DNA of 64,000 nucleotides from Molossus alvarezi (Eukaryota; Chordata; Mammalia; Chiroptera; Molossidae). The DNA is taken from NCBI GenBank assembly GCA_037176705.1, contig CM073885.1:88320001-88384000 (forward strand), read 5' to 3'. Below are positions 34,180 through 46,349 of this stretch, in pieces; within the stretch, counting starts at the first letter, position 1; every line of letters starts with the position of its first letter. The position numbers and the translations under genes are program-made. The notes under the pieces are model-generated. The model saw nothing but the letters and a program-made list of their open reading frames with translations, was not told the DNA's origin and did no database searches.

Positions 34180-34426
34180 TTTTTATCCTCACCCAAGAAC
34201 ATAGTTTCATTTTTTTGTTGTTGTTCAGATAGAATGGGAGGGAGAGAGAGGAAGAGAGAGAGAAATATCGACGTGAAAGGGACACATCGAGTGGTCATCA
34301 CCCTCATGACCCAACCAGGGCTGGGGACAAACTGCAACCGAGGTACGTGCCCTTAGCGGGAACCGAACCCGGGTCTCTCTGGACCGCGGGCCAATGCTCT
34401 AACCGCTGAGCCAAACCAGCCAGGGC
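34180..34426 (-). mobile_element. Ves-type SINE, GAGGATAAAA-tail group
   Basis: Minus strand: GCCCTGGCTGGTTTGGCTCAG, GGTTCGGTTCCCGCTAAGGG, CACATCGATGTTTCTC-like segment in the linker (mutated), tail GGGTGAGGATAAAAAA. Target duplication TGTCTTAATTTTTT at 34166-34179 and 34427-34440. Confidence 0.94.
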
Positions 34427-34620
34427 TGTCTTAATTTTTTAATTATTCTTTCAGAGAATAAAAATCATGAGGGTTTCCTCTGGTTCTCAGATGCTAGATC
34501 TTAACACCATCCTCTTGTAAATACCACATATGCTTAGATACCCAAACAAGAAATAGCAATATGAGTGCTGTCTACCATCTTGAAATATAAACAAATAATC
34601 CTTTTTCGGATACTCTAGAA

Positions 34621-34812
34621 TAGGGGTTCTCAACCTTCCTAATGCTGCGGCCATTTAATACAGTTCCTCATGTTGTGGTGACCCCCAACCATAAAATTAT
34701 TTTTGTTGCTACTTCATAACTGCAGTTTTGCTACTGTTATGTCTTAGGTGACCCCTGTGAAATGGTTGTTCGACCCCAAACGGGGTCGTGACCCACAGGT
34801 TGAGAACTACTG
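34621..34812 (+). mobile_element. SPIN-like hAT miniature element
   Basis: 192-bp element with terminal inverted repeats TAGGGGTTCTCAACC and GGTTGAGAACTACTG. It contains CAACCATAAAATTATTTTTG and GGGGTCGTGACCCACAG, which I recognise as the SPIN (SPace INvader) non-autonomous hAT consensus; the interior after TACTGTTATG looks shortened. Flanked by an exact 8-bp duplication CTCTAGAA (34613-34620 and 34813-34820), the length and TCTAGA-centred site expected of hAT elements. No transposase is encoded, so it was moved by an hAT transposase supplied elsewhere. Confidence 0.85.
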
Positions 34813-35140
34813 CTCTAGAACCTCAAATGATGATAGAAAGGTCACATTACCAACACATTACCAAACCTGACGTGATTTTTTGCAATAGCTTGCCCCAAAT
34901 AAGAGGTTTCCATTTTGGGTATTGGAATCCTAAAATCCAACAACTTATACACGTATGTGCATATAGACTGACACGCCCCACGCAGGAGATTAGTGGCGAG
35001 GAAGGTGGGCAGGATAGGTGTCCAAGGAGAGTCATAGCTATGTTTCCCTTCTTAACTCACTCCGTTTCCTGACGTCCGGCACCTAAACATGTTTTCAATT
35101 TGTTTAGTCAAAATTCAAATGTTTAAAAATCATGTTACCA

Positions 35141-35398
35141 GTCCCGGCCAGTGTGCCTCAGTGGTTAGTGCATTGGCCCACACACCAAAGGGTCACGGGT
35201 TCGATTCCCCGTCAAGGCCATGTACCTGGGTTGCAGGTTCAATCCCTAACCCCGGTGTGCAGGAGGCAACCAATTGATGTGTCTGTTTCACATCAATTTC
35301 TCTCTCTCCTTCTCCTCCTCCTCCTCCTACTTCCCACCTTTCCACTCTCTCTAAAAATCAGTGGGGAAAATATCCACAGGTGAGGATTAACACCAAAA
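35141..35398 (+). mobile_element. Ves-type SINE
   Basis: Head GTCCCGGCCAGTGTGCCTCAG, GGGTTCGATTCCCCGTCAAGG (B box), a CTC-repeat linker and tail ATCCACAGGTGAGGATTAAC. Exact 16-bp target duplication AAAAATCATGTTACCA at 35125-35140 and 35399-35414. Confidence 0.95.
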
Positions 35399-35414
35399 AA
35401 AAATCATGTTACCA

Positions 35415-37735
35415 ATTATTACTAAATTAGTGAAAACAATAATGCATACCTAATTCACCACTTTGATTTCTATTTTAGTTCTCTAAGCAATCGTGCCTGG
35501 TTTGGTGGTAGTTTTTGTTTTTACCTTTATGTTCAGAACAGTCCTTTATCTTCAAGGAGCTGCTTTTCTGAGACAGGTATCTCTCTATAGTGTTCTAGAA
35601 GCTGCACGCCCCTCTAGCCGAAGCTGAAGAAGTGTGCGTCACTCTGGCACCTTGCTATGCTGCCCACCTTCCCTCCCCTTATTTTTATTTATTTTTTCAT
35701 TGAAAATGCAATGTAATAATAACACTGCAGGACAAATAATGACTGTAAAACTACATTTGCATAGCTGTTTTCATGTTTGCGTATAGTCTCCTACCAATAA
35801 GGCCCTGCTGTTTTAGTTCTTTCTAGTTAATGTCCCACACAGACTGCCAGGAAGAGTGACTAATACGAGTTTTAAAGGGTCATTCCCTTTGAATTCACAC
35901 AAAAACAAAAAACAATTTAAATACAGTGCAATATCTGATTTAACTGTTAAAAGCTCAATGTAAACAGAATATTTCACAAGCTACAGGGGTACTTGGTTTC
36001 TGATGGGTTATTTTCATGCTAATGTAATGGGGATAAACAGTGGCAGGCGAGCTGAGGCCCGGGACTGCTACTGGGGAAGATTAGGATGGGCTCAGAGCTA
36101 TCCCAGAGGTGATAGGAGACTGGGGGGTAGAAACAAAATATGAGCGCTATGCATTGAAAAGTCTGAGGGATGCCGGCAATAATTTTGAGTGGGCCAGAAA
36201 AAGTAATTAGCTATTTAGGAAAAATACATTTAAATCAAGTAATTGAATGGAAAGAACAGAAGGTGAGAAGGCAGCCCCAGATGGGCCTGGAGCTCCATCC
36301 CGGCACCTGCAGAACAAGGGAAGAACGAATCAGGTCCTTCCACAAGCAGAACTCAGACGATACGGTATTAAATCTATGACAAGCTCTCCAAGTCATATAC
36401 CTGTGCATGCCTTTGGTCATCCTAATGTGAAAGTATATGTTCCTTTAGCGCATGATCTTGGTCATGGTAGACATTTTACACATTTGTTGATTGTTGTTGA
36501 CTAGGTGAAATTATCTGAAGCAGCTGGCTTTGTAGCTTGCACAATAGTGAACATGGTTGGCATTAGGATTGTTTCAGGGTACAGAGTATCCTATGAGTTC
36601 TTATTCCACTCCAATCTCCTAAGAGATAACAAGAGTCCCTTTCAGATTTGTCAGGTCCCTGTTTATACTCAGCCCACTCCCCCACCAAAATTAACTTTTT
36701 CCTATATGGCAAATGTGGTCATTCCTATTCATTCTCTAACAAGTCTCTGCACATCTGTAGATTAATACAGTCGCTTCTCACTGTGACATGATGGGTAAGG
36801 ATGCTTCACCTACTATAAGGTCCAGGAGTCTGTCCCCAGCATCTCATTAGTATGAACAGCAATGGCAGCACTGGACTTATGAACATTAGCATGGCTGGAA
36901 CTGCCCTGCTGGAGAAGAGTTCATTATAAATATTGACTGTAATTCCTTTTTAATTTAAAAAAAAAAGTGAACTCTACCTATAGTAATATAACCTCAAATT
37001 ATAGGTCCCCAGCCTCCAGGAAAGAGAATAAAATAAGGATAACACTAAAAAAAAAAAGAAAGAAAATCCCAGCCAGCCAGCATAAAAATGTGTAATTTAA
37101 ATGAGAGTTAAAGAAAGAAGGTGATAAAAGTAATCAAGTAGTAAAACAAAGGGCAGGAGAAATAATATAAACAATGAACCAATAGGATGGTTAATTAGCT
37201 TGCTTTGCAAAGAAGATTTAATTTCTCCCCTGGAAGCAATGGGAGTGACAAATAAGCCTGACCTACCAAATATCTTCAAGTGTAACGTGATATGTCCCCC
37301 ATCGCCTGTAAAAGAAATGCCGCTGAATTACTGTGCATGGCGCTGCACTGCCATGGATGCCTGGGAATTACCATGCGCCGGGTCTTTGCTTTAGATTGTT
37401 TTGACAGTAGTCCTTTAGTCTTTTGTAAGCTTTACAATTTCTATGTGAATTCTTCCAGAGCAGAAGTCTCAAACTCAAACACCCACAGAGCTCAAGCAAC
37501 AGCAGTGGGGATAGATGGATGGGAGTTGGGGGAGACCATTACGATTGGGAGAACACTGCTCCATCTAAGGAAGTCAAGTCTTGCCAAGTGAGCCACATCA
37601 TCTAATTCTTAATGATAAGCCTAAAACTCAGATGTGTGTGTCATTTCTTTTTATATCAAAAGGACCATATGGGACTGGCTACATAATTTGAAAGCTTTGG
37701 TGTAAAATGAAAATGCAGAATTCCTTGCTCAAAAA
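35415..37735. other. Unassigned DNA
   Basis: No recognised gene. Overlapping short frames at 36170-36765 were inspected and show no family signature, start context or splice evidence. Confidence 0.4.
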
Positions 37736-37740
37736 TTAAG

Positions 37741-37855
37741 AGAACATAGACAACAAAATTGGGGATGAAGCAGGGGGAAGGGGAGGAGGGTGTCAATAGG
37801 GGGGAAATGACAAACATCTGTAACAAAAACAAATTAATAAATTTAAAAAATTAAA
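37741..37855 (+). mobile_element. L1 3' UTR fragment
   Basis: AACATAGACAACAAAATTGG, a G-rich tract and ACAAACATCTGTAACAAAAA with A-rich tail match the young L1 3' UTR at 17685-17775. About 115 bp only. Confidence 0.8.
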
Positions 37856-38655
37856 TTTGCAATGAAAAAAATAGTTAATAAGAATTTCAAGATGCATTAA
37901 ACCAAGTGTAGATCCTTCTAAGCACAGGGTTCTCTGGGCCTGCACAGGTTGCATGTCCATGAAGCAGGGCCAGGAGCCACACAAAACAAGCTTCGGCCAG
38001 ATTCAGCTCATGAATCATCCAGCTTGAGACCCTGTATTAAAGGTTCCACATTCTCTCCCCCTTTCCCCTATGACTCGAGCAGACAGCTGCAAGATGGCCG
38101 GAAGAGTTCAGAGCATGAGTTCTGGAGAACAGAAAAAACATGGCTGGTGGCTCGCACTGGACACAAAGTCTCTCCTTTGTCCACAGCAAGTCGCAAAACC
38201 AACTGGGGGATTCAGCTGGCTGACATATGTGTTGTGGGGAAGAAATCTACCTTATTAATTCAAAATAAAATCTATAGCTATGGCCAAAGTCCTATGAGAA
38301 GTGCTATTCCCCTGAAAAGCCTTCCCACTCATACCCAATCTCGAGTTCTGTGTGTGCCTTTCCACCAAAGAGGAATAGTCAATCTGCAAGTGACTGTCAT
38401 AAGTCAGACACACCTTATACATGAGTGAATGAGCGTCTGAAAATTTCATGGAAACACAACTATAGTTTTGAACACATTGGTTAATAGGATAATTTAGAGA
38501 AATGCTTCCCATTTAAAAGTGATGTTTGTAAGGTACACCAGGGTGAATGGACAGGCTGCTCAAGGCTAAAGGTTCCTGGTACACTTACCCGCATGAGGCA
38601 CATACCTCCACCAGCATGCTGGCTAGAATTTTAGATTTAGAGGGCTCTCTGGACA
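37856..38655. other. Unassigned DNA
   Basis: The 159-codon plus frame 37949-38428 crosses this stretch but has no recognised domain. Confidence 0.4.
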
Positions 38656-38659
38656 AACA

Positions 38660-38905
38660 GTTTTTTGTTTTGGTTTAATCATTTTTTATTTTAAACTACA
38701 GTTTACATACATTACTATATTAGTTTCAGGTGTGCACCCCAGTGACCAGACATTATATAACTTAATAAGTGATCAACCTAAAAAATTCTGCATCCATCCA
38801 ACACCAAGCATAGTTATTACAATATCATTGACTATATTCCCTATGCTTTACTTTACACCCCTTTGACTATTCTGTAACAAACAACTGGATAGTTTTTAAA
38901 GCTGA
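38660..38905 (-). repeat. L1 3' region, minus orientation
   Basis: Plus strand TTAGTTTCAGGTGTGCACCC, TTATATAACTTAATAAGTG, GTTATTACAATATCATTGAC and CCCTATGCTTTACTTTACAC is the reverse of a common L1 3' UTR segment. Confidence 0.65.
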
Positions 38906-40337
38906 GAAATATCTTTTATAAAAATAAGAAAATCTTTCTTACTTGCAATAATGTCAACATTTAAATTTTTAATGAAAAAAATCTCTAATCTGTGATATAC
39001 ATTTTATATTTCCACATGTCAGGTTTATGCCAACTGAAATAGACATGTACTTTTTGTTTTATTACAGTTATAGATTTCAGACTAGCTTATTCCAACAAAA
39101 TGTTAATGCCATATTGGCTTTGTCCAGTCCCAGCAAGATTCTAACCCAAACACAAGCAGAAAAAATAACAAAGCTATTACTCAACACAGTGATTTTACCA
39201 TATAGACATGTGCAGAGATAATGAGTTTATCTAGTAGCACATGGAATAGAAGTAAACAGAAATAGTATTCCAGTATCAGAAAAAATAAACTACTCCACTA
39301 CAAATATACCATTTTATTTTTGTCTCCCCCTCTAGACTGTAGTGGAGGAAGAGACTGCATCAGCCGTATTCACTACTATGTCTGGAACATAGTATATACT
39401 CAATAAATACTTGTTGAATTGAATTGAATCTATAGGATCAAAACAAGTAATTATTCACTAATTCTAGGATTGGAAAGAGAAGGAAATGAGGCATGTAGCA
39501 GGGCAACCAATTTCCCTAAATTCCACTGGCTCTTTTATTCCCTAATTGGAACCTAACTCTGTAGTCATCACACTTGGTAACTCTGTAGCTTTCTGATCAG
39601 GCTCTGTCGCTGTAGCTCCTGCAGACAAGAGACTAGGCCTCCTTGGAGCAGGCTAGAACAAAGGTTAACTTCCTCCCAGAGCCTAGAAAAGGCTAATGAG
39701 CTCTGTGGAATAATATTTCTAAGTACTCACCACCCTGGAATCAATATCAATGTGCCATCAGTGTGTGCATTAGCCCCACAGTCAAACAAAGAACAGCCCT
39801 AAAGCCCAATAATGACGTTGGGCGTGGGTAGCTGGGGATGGGCAAGATGATGCAGAGATGACTGTTTTTCAGCTGCTTTAAACACAAGGCTTCCAGGATG
39901 TTGCACAAGATTGTCATTCTTGTACTTTGTCGGAGATGGGCAGGGCTGGATTCAACCAATGATACACTGAGCAAAATAGCTCTTCGTGGCTGTGAGAGAA
40001 GGTGTTCTCTTCTCTCCTTGCCTGGTGTCGCCAGGGAATGCACATGTCTTAAAGTTAGCAGGGCATGATGTATGAAGCTGATAAGACAGGTAAAACAAAC
40101 TTGAATCATTCCTGACTCAGGTAAGACCTGCTTTTAGTGCAACCCTATCATGCCCATGCTCATTTATGTAGCATTTTCCATATGCAAATTCTGCTAGAAA
40201 AATATGTCAAGTGACAGTAGTGGCAAAAAGTCTGAGCATCAATTCTGCATTACTTAAATCTCTGGGATGAAAATAGAATCTGACCAAGAGTCATGCTAAT
40301 CCCTGCAGTAAAACTGATCTTAGTTGTCAGTGGGATT
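38906..40337. other. Mostly unassigned DNA
   Basis: An L2-3'-end-like block lies at 39325-39425 (CTCCCCCTCTAGACTGTAG, CTCAATAAATACTTGTTGAA). The 120-residue minus frame 39747-40109 has no recognisable family. Confidence 0.4.
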
Positions 40338-40376
40338 TCATTCTACATGGGAAATCTCATTTCCCATGTAGAATGA
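40338..40376. repeat. Perfect 18-bp stem, 3-nt loop hairpin
   Basis: TCATTCTACATGGGAAAT (40338-40355), loop CTC, then its exact reverse complement (40359-40376). The pairing breaks immediately outside. No tail or target duplication marks it as a transposon. Confidence 0.97.
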
Positions 40377-40489
40377 GAAGGGGTGGGGTGAGTGTGATAA
40401 AGATGACTGATCTGTACAGTGTCCATAGTTAGGATGTTATAAAACTCAGATGACTGGGTAAGCAGGAGGGTGCCATAGTCTAATCATAT

Positions 40490-40740
40490 TGGCTTAAAAT
40501 TCTGGACTAGTCACTTTTTAACCATGTGACCTCAGCCAAATTTGTTAACCAGGCTAAGGCTTGGTTTCTACAAAATGTGAATAATAACACCTAATCCTAC
40601 AAAGTAACGTTGTTAACTCTCTACCTCAAAATGCCATTAGAACTAAATAAGACATATGCAATGCTTGGTCCAGTGCCTGGAACATAATAAGAACTGAATA
40701 AAGGATAGCTGTGGTTATTATGATTATTATTTTGATCATT
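40490..40740 (+). repeat. MIR SINE fossil
   Basis: TTAACCATGTGACCTCAGCC, GGCTTGGTTTCTACAAAATG, GTGAATAATAACACCTAATC and CCAGTGCCTGGAACATAATA with GAACTGAATAAAGG are the full MIR order. Confidence 0.75.
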
Positions 40741-40744
40741 CCCA

Positions 40745-43275
40745 CCATGGCCTAGATAACTACAAAGACATAACTTCTTTTAACTGTGTACTTCAGTAAA
40801 GAAAGTCATAACCTAAAGCATGGTGGAGGTTAGCTTCTTTTGAGCCTTCCATAATCTAAACTGGGCCCCACAGTAAATATGGTTGTGATGATCTTTCACT
40901 CACCACTGTGGACAAAATTCTTTAAATTCTAGGAAGTTTCGGTGAAACGCCACTAAATGCAGCTGTAGAGCAATCTCTCCCTTCCCCCACACTCACTTGC
41001 CTCATCCACCCCTTGGGGATTTATTAAAAATAAAACGAAGGCAACTGAAATAGCCTTAGCCAGTAATTAAGACACGCAGCTAATCAAAGAGCAGCACAGT
41101 CTGCAGCCCTCCGCAAAGAAACTGGACACCGGGATGACAGCTCCCATTACTAGGGCTTTGTTCTCCTGGAGCAAAAAGAATACAGAAGCATAAAGTTGGG
41201 GAACTGGAACTGCATTTTCAACATTTGCAGGGGCAGGGGCAGATCACAGGCTCTTCTGAACTAGCAGCATATTCGACCAGATAACTGCAGCAGCCCACAC
41301 CCACCGGCGCCTCTCACTCTCAGAACATGACTCCACTTTTTTCTAACACTGCCCTTAAGGAATCTGGCTCGGAGACTTCCAGTAATTGTACGAATCACCC
41401 ATGATGAAGCAGCTGAGAGCACTGTTAGGCAAAAGAAATAAAAATTAAGCAAATAAAAAACCCATTAAAATGCTGCCTTTGGTTATTTTCACTCCTAGCA
41501 ATTCATGTTACAAAACAAGTCTTTCTTCATTGCTTTTCTTTGGAAATAATACTTTAAAAGAATTCTAATGGGCACTGAGTGATTTTCTCCAGTCTCATGA
41601 TCCAGCCCCTAGACACACTTTCCCCTCCCCCCTCACCATGGAGCACTCCTCCCTGTCACCTTAGAGCTTCTGTCTTAGCTGCATTCACACCCAGCAGTCC
41701 CAGCAGAGCTTTCTGTTCACATTATATGACAAAAAAGCAGGCAATGAACAATTCATGCTCCTAAGTGCTTGCAATAAAGCCAGGCTGAGCTGACCTCTCC
41801 CATCCCCTACAGCTACATGTCAGCTACATAAGCTTAAGGAACCGAGAGTAGCATGTGTGTGATGTGTATAAACAAACTAATTAAAATCTGAGCTCTTTCA
41901 TTCCAGCTAGTGCCTAATGGGACCAATATGCTTGACTCTGTGCAAAAAAAAAAAAATTGAAAAAAAAATTTTATCACTCCAACTTGGCTAGAGATATTGT
42001 CCTTCCTGCTTCCTATGATATCCTATGTTACATCTCTTTTAGGCTCAACAAAACACCCTAAAGAAAGAGGAACTCGGGGTTGCTCTTCTTTTCTGTAAGA
42101 CTTTTCAAATAAAAACTATTAACTCGGCAGCACTGAGCCAAAAGGCCACTCCCTGATTCCAAGTGGACATATTGATCAATTGAACTGACATGTGCCTCCT
42201 CCTTTCTCTCCCTTAGTAGCAATCAGCTGCACCAGGGAAATCAATTTCATTTCCCAAAACAAAGGCAACACACTGCTCCTCATCTGACACTGTCAGACCA
42301 CATTTCGGGGGGGTGGGTGGGGGGGGATACAATGAAGATGCCCAAAGACAGAGCTACGAGTTGAAGTGAAGGCGATACGTATTTATCTGGAGTTTCAGAA
42401 CTGAGTTAAGGTTATAACTGAGCCAGAGATCTGTATTCATCACAGTCACAGAGGACCCTGCTGCCTGTGCATCTTACCAGATTCTGGCTAAAGTTAAACA
42501 AGAGTAGCAACACTGTCACTTCCAGAGGCTCTGCTCAGGGTTACCCTTCAGTGCAACTGCCGCAGAGGAGACTTGTTACAAGTCAGCCTGCAAACAACTC
42601 CAGCTACTTCACAGACTAGCTATAGGTGGGAAAACATCGCGGCAGTCCTTCAAGTAACTATGAAGGACACGGGTCGAAGTACTGTCATATAAATCAAAAG
42701 GCTCAAGTAATTTTATTTGGTTTGGGTTCTCATGTTTTCAATAAACTCTGTCTTGAACACGCGAGAGATCCCCTTTCACATCAGGGTTATGTCAAATGCT
42801 TATTCAGCAGCCGTGCCTTGCCATGAAGAAACTGAAACCCAACCGAGGTAAATACGGAATTTCATACTGCAAATCACTAAATATTTCATAAATCACAAGA
42901 GCAAATTGGGGACCAATTAGCTCTGCCCCATAAAAAAGAAATATATATCTTTACAGTGTTGAAAGACTGTGAACTACTCATTTTAGAGCCTATTTGGGGT
43001 TTTGCAATAGAAAATTATCTTATGTTCATCAAAAATTCCATGAGAACACTAAAAATAATAGGCAGAGATGAAGCAAGAATAATGTTATCTATTTTGGTTC
43101 CTTTATGAGTCTTATAGGCCTTTGTTTTAACCCAGCAGCCTGAAAAACAGATTTAGGTAAAACAGCTCTTCTTTCCTTAGTCCATTTTAAGCAAACAACA
43201 TCCCCCCATCTCCGCCTTAGCAGACACAGACTAACCAACAAAACAGCCATGCAATTAATGCCCACACATTTAACA
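40745..43275. other. Unassigned DNA
   Basis: No recognised gene or named repeat. G-runs occur at 42307-42326. Some of this may be conserved non-coding DNA, which cannot be judged from one sequence. Confidence 0.4.
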
Positions 43276-43280
43276 CTCAC

Positions 43281-43385
43281 CATCTCCTGCTCTCGCCGTC
43301 TTCTTTTGATGTTTACAGCACATCTGTAGGATGCAATACTAGGAGATGCCTTGTTTGACCTGCTGCATGATGCTGTGACATCAGT
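43281..43385 (-). other. Possible exon with splice donor (tentative)
   Basis: On the minus strand a 35-codon open frame follows a TGA at 43388-43386 and ends in a basic stretch (IKRRRREQEM) exactly at a strong donor, GAGATG then GTGAGTG. Another frame opens with ATG just after CATCCTACAG, an acceptor-like site. I do not recognise the peptide. It could be an alternative first exon, an internal exon or chance. The weak point is the lack of a convincing upstream polypyrimidine tract. Confidence 0.25.
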
Positions 43386-43433
43386 TCAGATGATGCAGCT
43401 CATTATGGGAAAGACTGCTGTTGCTATGGCAAC
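43376..43433. promoter_or_regulatory. Candidate promoter cluster: X-box plus CRE-like site
   Basis: GTTGCTATGGCAAC (43420-43433) is a palindromic match to the RFX X-box consensus. TGACATCA (43376-43383) is one base from the CRE consensus TGACGTCA. Both lie immediately upstream, on the minus strand, of the possible exon at 43281-43385. RFX factors bind X-boxes in ciliary and neuronal gene promoters; function here is inferred. Confidence 0.4.
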
Positions 43434-44935
43434 TGGGATGTGCCAGGAATCCTTGCTGCATTTCCAGTGGCGCCTGAGACAATACGGAAGCCCTGTAAGA
43501 AACAGACGAGATACAAAATTCAGACCAAAGGAAGAGGATCCCTCATTGGACTAAAATCCATAGATTTAAAAAGGGATTTCCCTGAAGGAACTTTGGAAAA
43601 CATAACAATTACCTCCTACTTTGTTGTTACACATTTAGAAAGCTGGGAGGGGGGAATATAGATTTAGTATTGAGCAAATATAAACTCAAATGGACAGTGT
43701 TTCTTGCTGTTAAGCAATTTGGCCACTTTTTCTTCTCTGGACAGCATTACAATACCTTTTTAGAAGCTAGTAAAAAGAATTTTTGCTCATTTGACAAAGA
43801 CCAAAAAGGGAAGGGGGGGGGGGGCAGGAAACAAAAAAATAAGAATTAAAAAATGGAATAAAAGCATCTGAAAAAGTGACTCTAATTGTAAATAGGCTTT
43901 AATTCTCAAAACATGGGCAAACTCCTAGCAATGAAGTCTGCCCCAACCAGTTACCCTCAGGGACACCAACCCACAGAACCCTCTCATGCGGAGGAGCCGC
44001 ACACAACCTGAGCATCAAGCAGGCATGTGGGTGGAAGGAGGTGTGGAATCCAGGGCCAGCCTTAACTTCTAGGGCCCTTGTCCTTGGCCTGCAGAACCCT
44101 TCCCACTTATAGCCCCAAACTGAGAGTCTTCTGGAACCAAACCTCATGGTTCAAACAAAAGGCAGACCTGCTAGAAACTTCCTAAATGATTGGCATCCCA
44201 AACATTAGGGCTCTGTTTTCCTCTCTCCGTGGCAGTCAGGCGCCCAGAAGGAAGTTGCTCATGCCCCGCCCCCCACAGAAGCTGGAACTGTATGAAAAGC
44301 CATATTTAAACAGGACACAGTACGGTGTTTCTCCAGTTGGTAAAAGAAAAGCAAATCGAAAGCAATCACTCCTTTCCAGTGCTGAGCAAAAACAAGTATC
44401 ATGTGGTGGGAAGTAGGGGGAAAGGAACATGGACAGAGAGCCACCTCTCGCATGGGTAACACTCTCAGAACATGGACAGAGACAGAATCAAGCTGACCTT
44501 TAGCCACGCCATCTTCACACCTGGGTAAGAACAACAAATTGAATGAGATGATTATGTTGTCCCCTCCTGATTGAGATTTTAAATGGCACTGTTAGCCACC
44601 TGCGTGGGGGATGGGGCAGTGGAATGACAGAAGGAACTCAGGCAGTGCCTCTGTCAAACAGGGGCAGATAAAATGCATGAGAGGTGCCAGGATCCTGGCA
44701 GGGTGTACCATCAGCCATGCACAGAGCAGCTCTGCCCTGGAGGAGAAGCCGGAATTGTTACTGCTTCACTGAATGAGGAATTGGGAGACCCTGAGTAAGA
44801 GGGGAGGCTGCCTGCCCAAGTCACCCACACTCTCGGTCATGGTCAGAGCCTGACTCCTACCTTTTATCTTGGACCACATGCCACACCAAGGGAAGTAACA
44901 GGAAGCCACTCCGGTGCAAAGAGTATTCATTGGGA
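43434..44935. other. Unassigned DNA
   Basis: No recognised repeat. A 12-G run is at 43813-43824. Frames at 43899-44147, 44186-44416 and 44259-44537 overlap on opposite strands, which argues against all of them. Confidence 0.4.
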
Positions 44936-44939
44936 ATTC

Positions 44940-45060
44940 AGATAACCCAAGTGTTAATGCCTGTTCCTCCAGTGAGCACCTGTGTGACATCAAGCCAGTT
45001 AATTAACCTCTCTGGGCCTCAAGTTTTTTTTATCTGCAGAGATGATGGATTTAGCTATTA
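44940..45060 (+). repeat. MIR fragment
   Basis: CACCTGTGTGACATCAAGCC, TTAACCTCTCTGGGCCTCAAG and TTTTTATCTGCAGAGATG are MIR-like. Confidence 0.65.
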
Positions 45061-45064
45061 ACCG

Positions 45065-46345
45065 TGGTTTTTAAGGGTTTTTTGTTAGTAGTGGAACCAA
45101 ATCTGGGCTTCCCTGGTTGAGGGGGGAGACGAACCCAAGAACCAAAACTAATGAGCCCTTCCTAACTCCTGCCCCTACCTCATCTGCTCTGAAGGTCCCT
45201 CCGAAAAATAGTCAGCCTCTGAAGAAGATGAAGTGAAAGTCATGGGTCTGAAACTATATTATCAACCTTTTAGAGCTGAAATTCCATGGTTTTTTAGAGA
45301 GGAGAGAGCAGGGTGGGATCAGGTGTTCCAGATTTGAATCTGGCTTCTCAGGCCCTTTGCCAAAAGCAAGTCATTTGGTAGGAAGAGATGGATGACTCAA
45401 CAAATCTGAGGCCTGGTCAGACTTTTAACAACCTGAACTGCCAGAATAACAGAATGGCCCAGATTGGCTAAAAAATAAAAAGGGGGGGGACCCATAAAGC
45501 CGAAGCAAGTCATGAAGTATTGTTTGCCTTGTGAATGGGCCTACAGTAATGCACTGTGGACTGCCTAGTGGCCTTTCTTACTGTCCCCACATCCCTACCT
45601 CATGAGGCTGTTTTGAGATCTGCATACAATAATGTACATAAAAGCATCTGAAAACCAGTAGCATCACGGAAATGTCAAACCTTAATACTGTTATTAATAG
45701 TCCACTCACCCCAATCAGTGGAGGTTCTTTAGCTCTCACCAGTAGGTCCAGTCAGAGTCAGGACTCTGAAATAAGATGGTTAGGAAATGGCTTGCAAAGT
45801 CTGCACAGCTCCCAAGGGGGCCTTGCTCCTCAGATGAGCTCAGGGACAGTAATGAACAAGGGATCCCCTCGGAGCACAGAGCCAGGGCCAGGGGCGACAA
45901 TGAACAAGCAAGTTTTTCCTGGAGAGCAGAATCGTGTCCAGATCAAAAATTGAAGCAGGGAGTTTCAGACCTGAGTGGCTACGGGTATACCTTGTTTTCT
46001 TGTGCTTCACAGATGTTACGTGTTTTACAAATTGAAGGCAAGACCCTCCACCAGCAAAAATATTATGGCTCACTTTATTGTGATACTTGCCTTATTGCAG
46101 TTGTCTGGGACTGAACCTACAATATATCTGAGGTATGCCTGTAGAAGATTCTTTTAGAAAATCACTGTGGGTCAGAGACCATGTGTCTCCCATTTTTCCT
46201 CTGATGGAGACAACTCTGTATCACCAAAAGAATCCTGGATTTTTAGCTTAATGTAGAAATCAGATGGGACTTTGGGAAGCTCCCTTATGTATGCTGTAAG
46301 GAGAAAGTGAGCAAAAAGATATTTTGGGGGCAGCAGGAACACTTG
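45065..46345. other. Unassigned DNA
   Basis: A weak MIR-like piece lies near 45325-45380. Frames 45672-45953 and 45776-46114 overlap out of frame and resemble nothing known. Confidence 0.4.
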
Positions 46346-46349
46346 TGAC

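Noticed and set aside
36170..36765. Three overlapping frames resembling a short gene or ERV piece
   Set aside because: Frames conflict, no retroviral or host motif could be supported, and no flanking LTRs are visible.
37949..38428. 159-codon plus-strand frame
   Set aside because: No family signature. It begins next to an L1 fragment and overlaps another frame. Chance is the better explanation.
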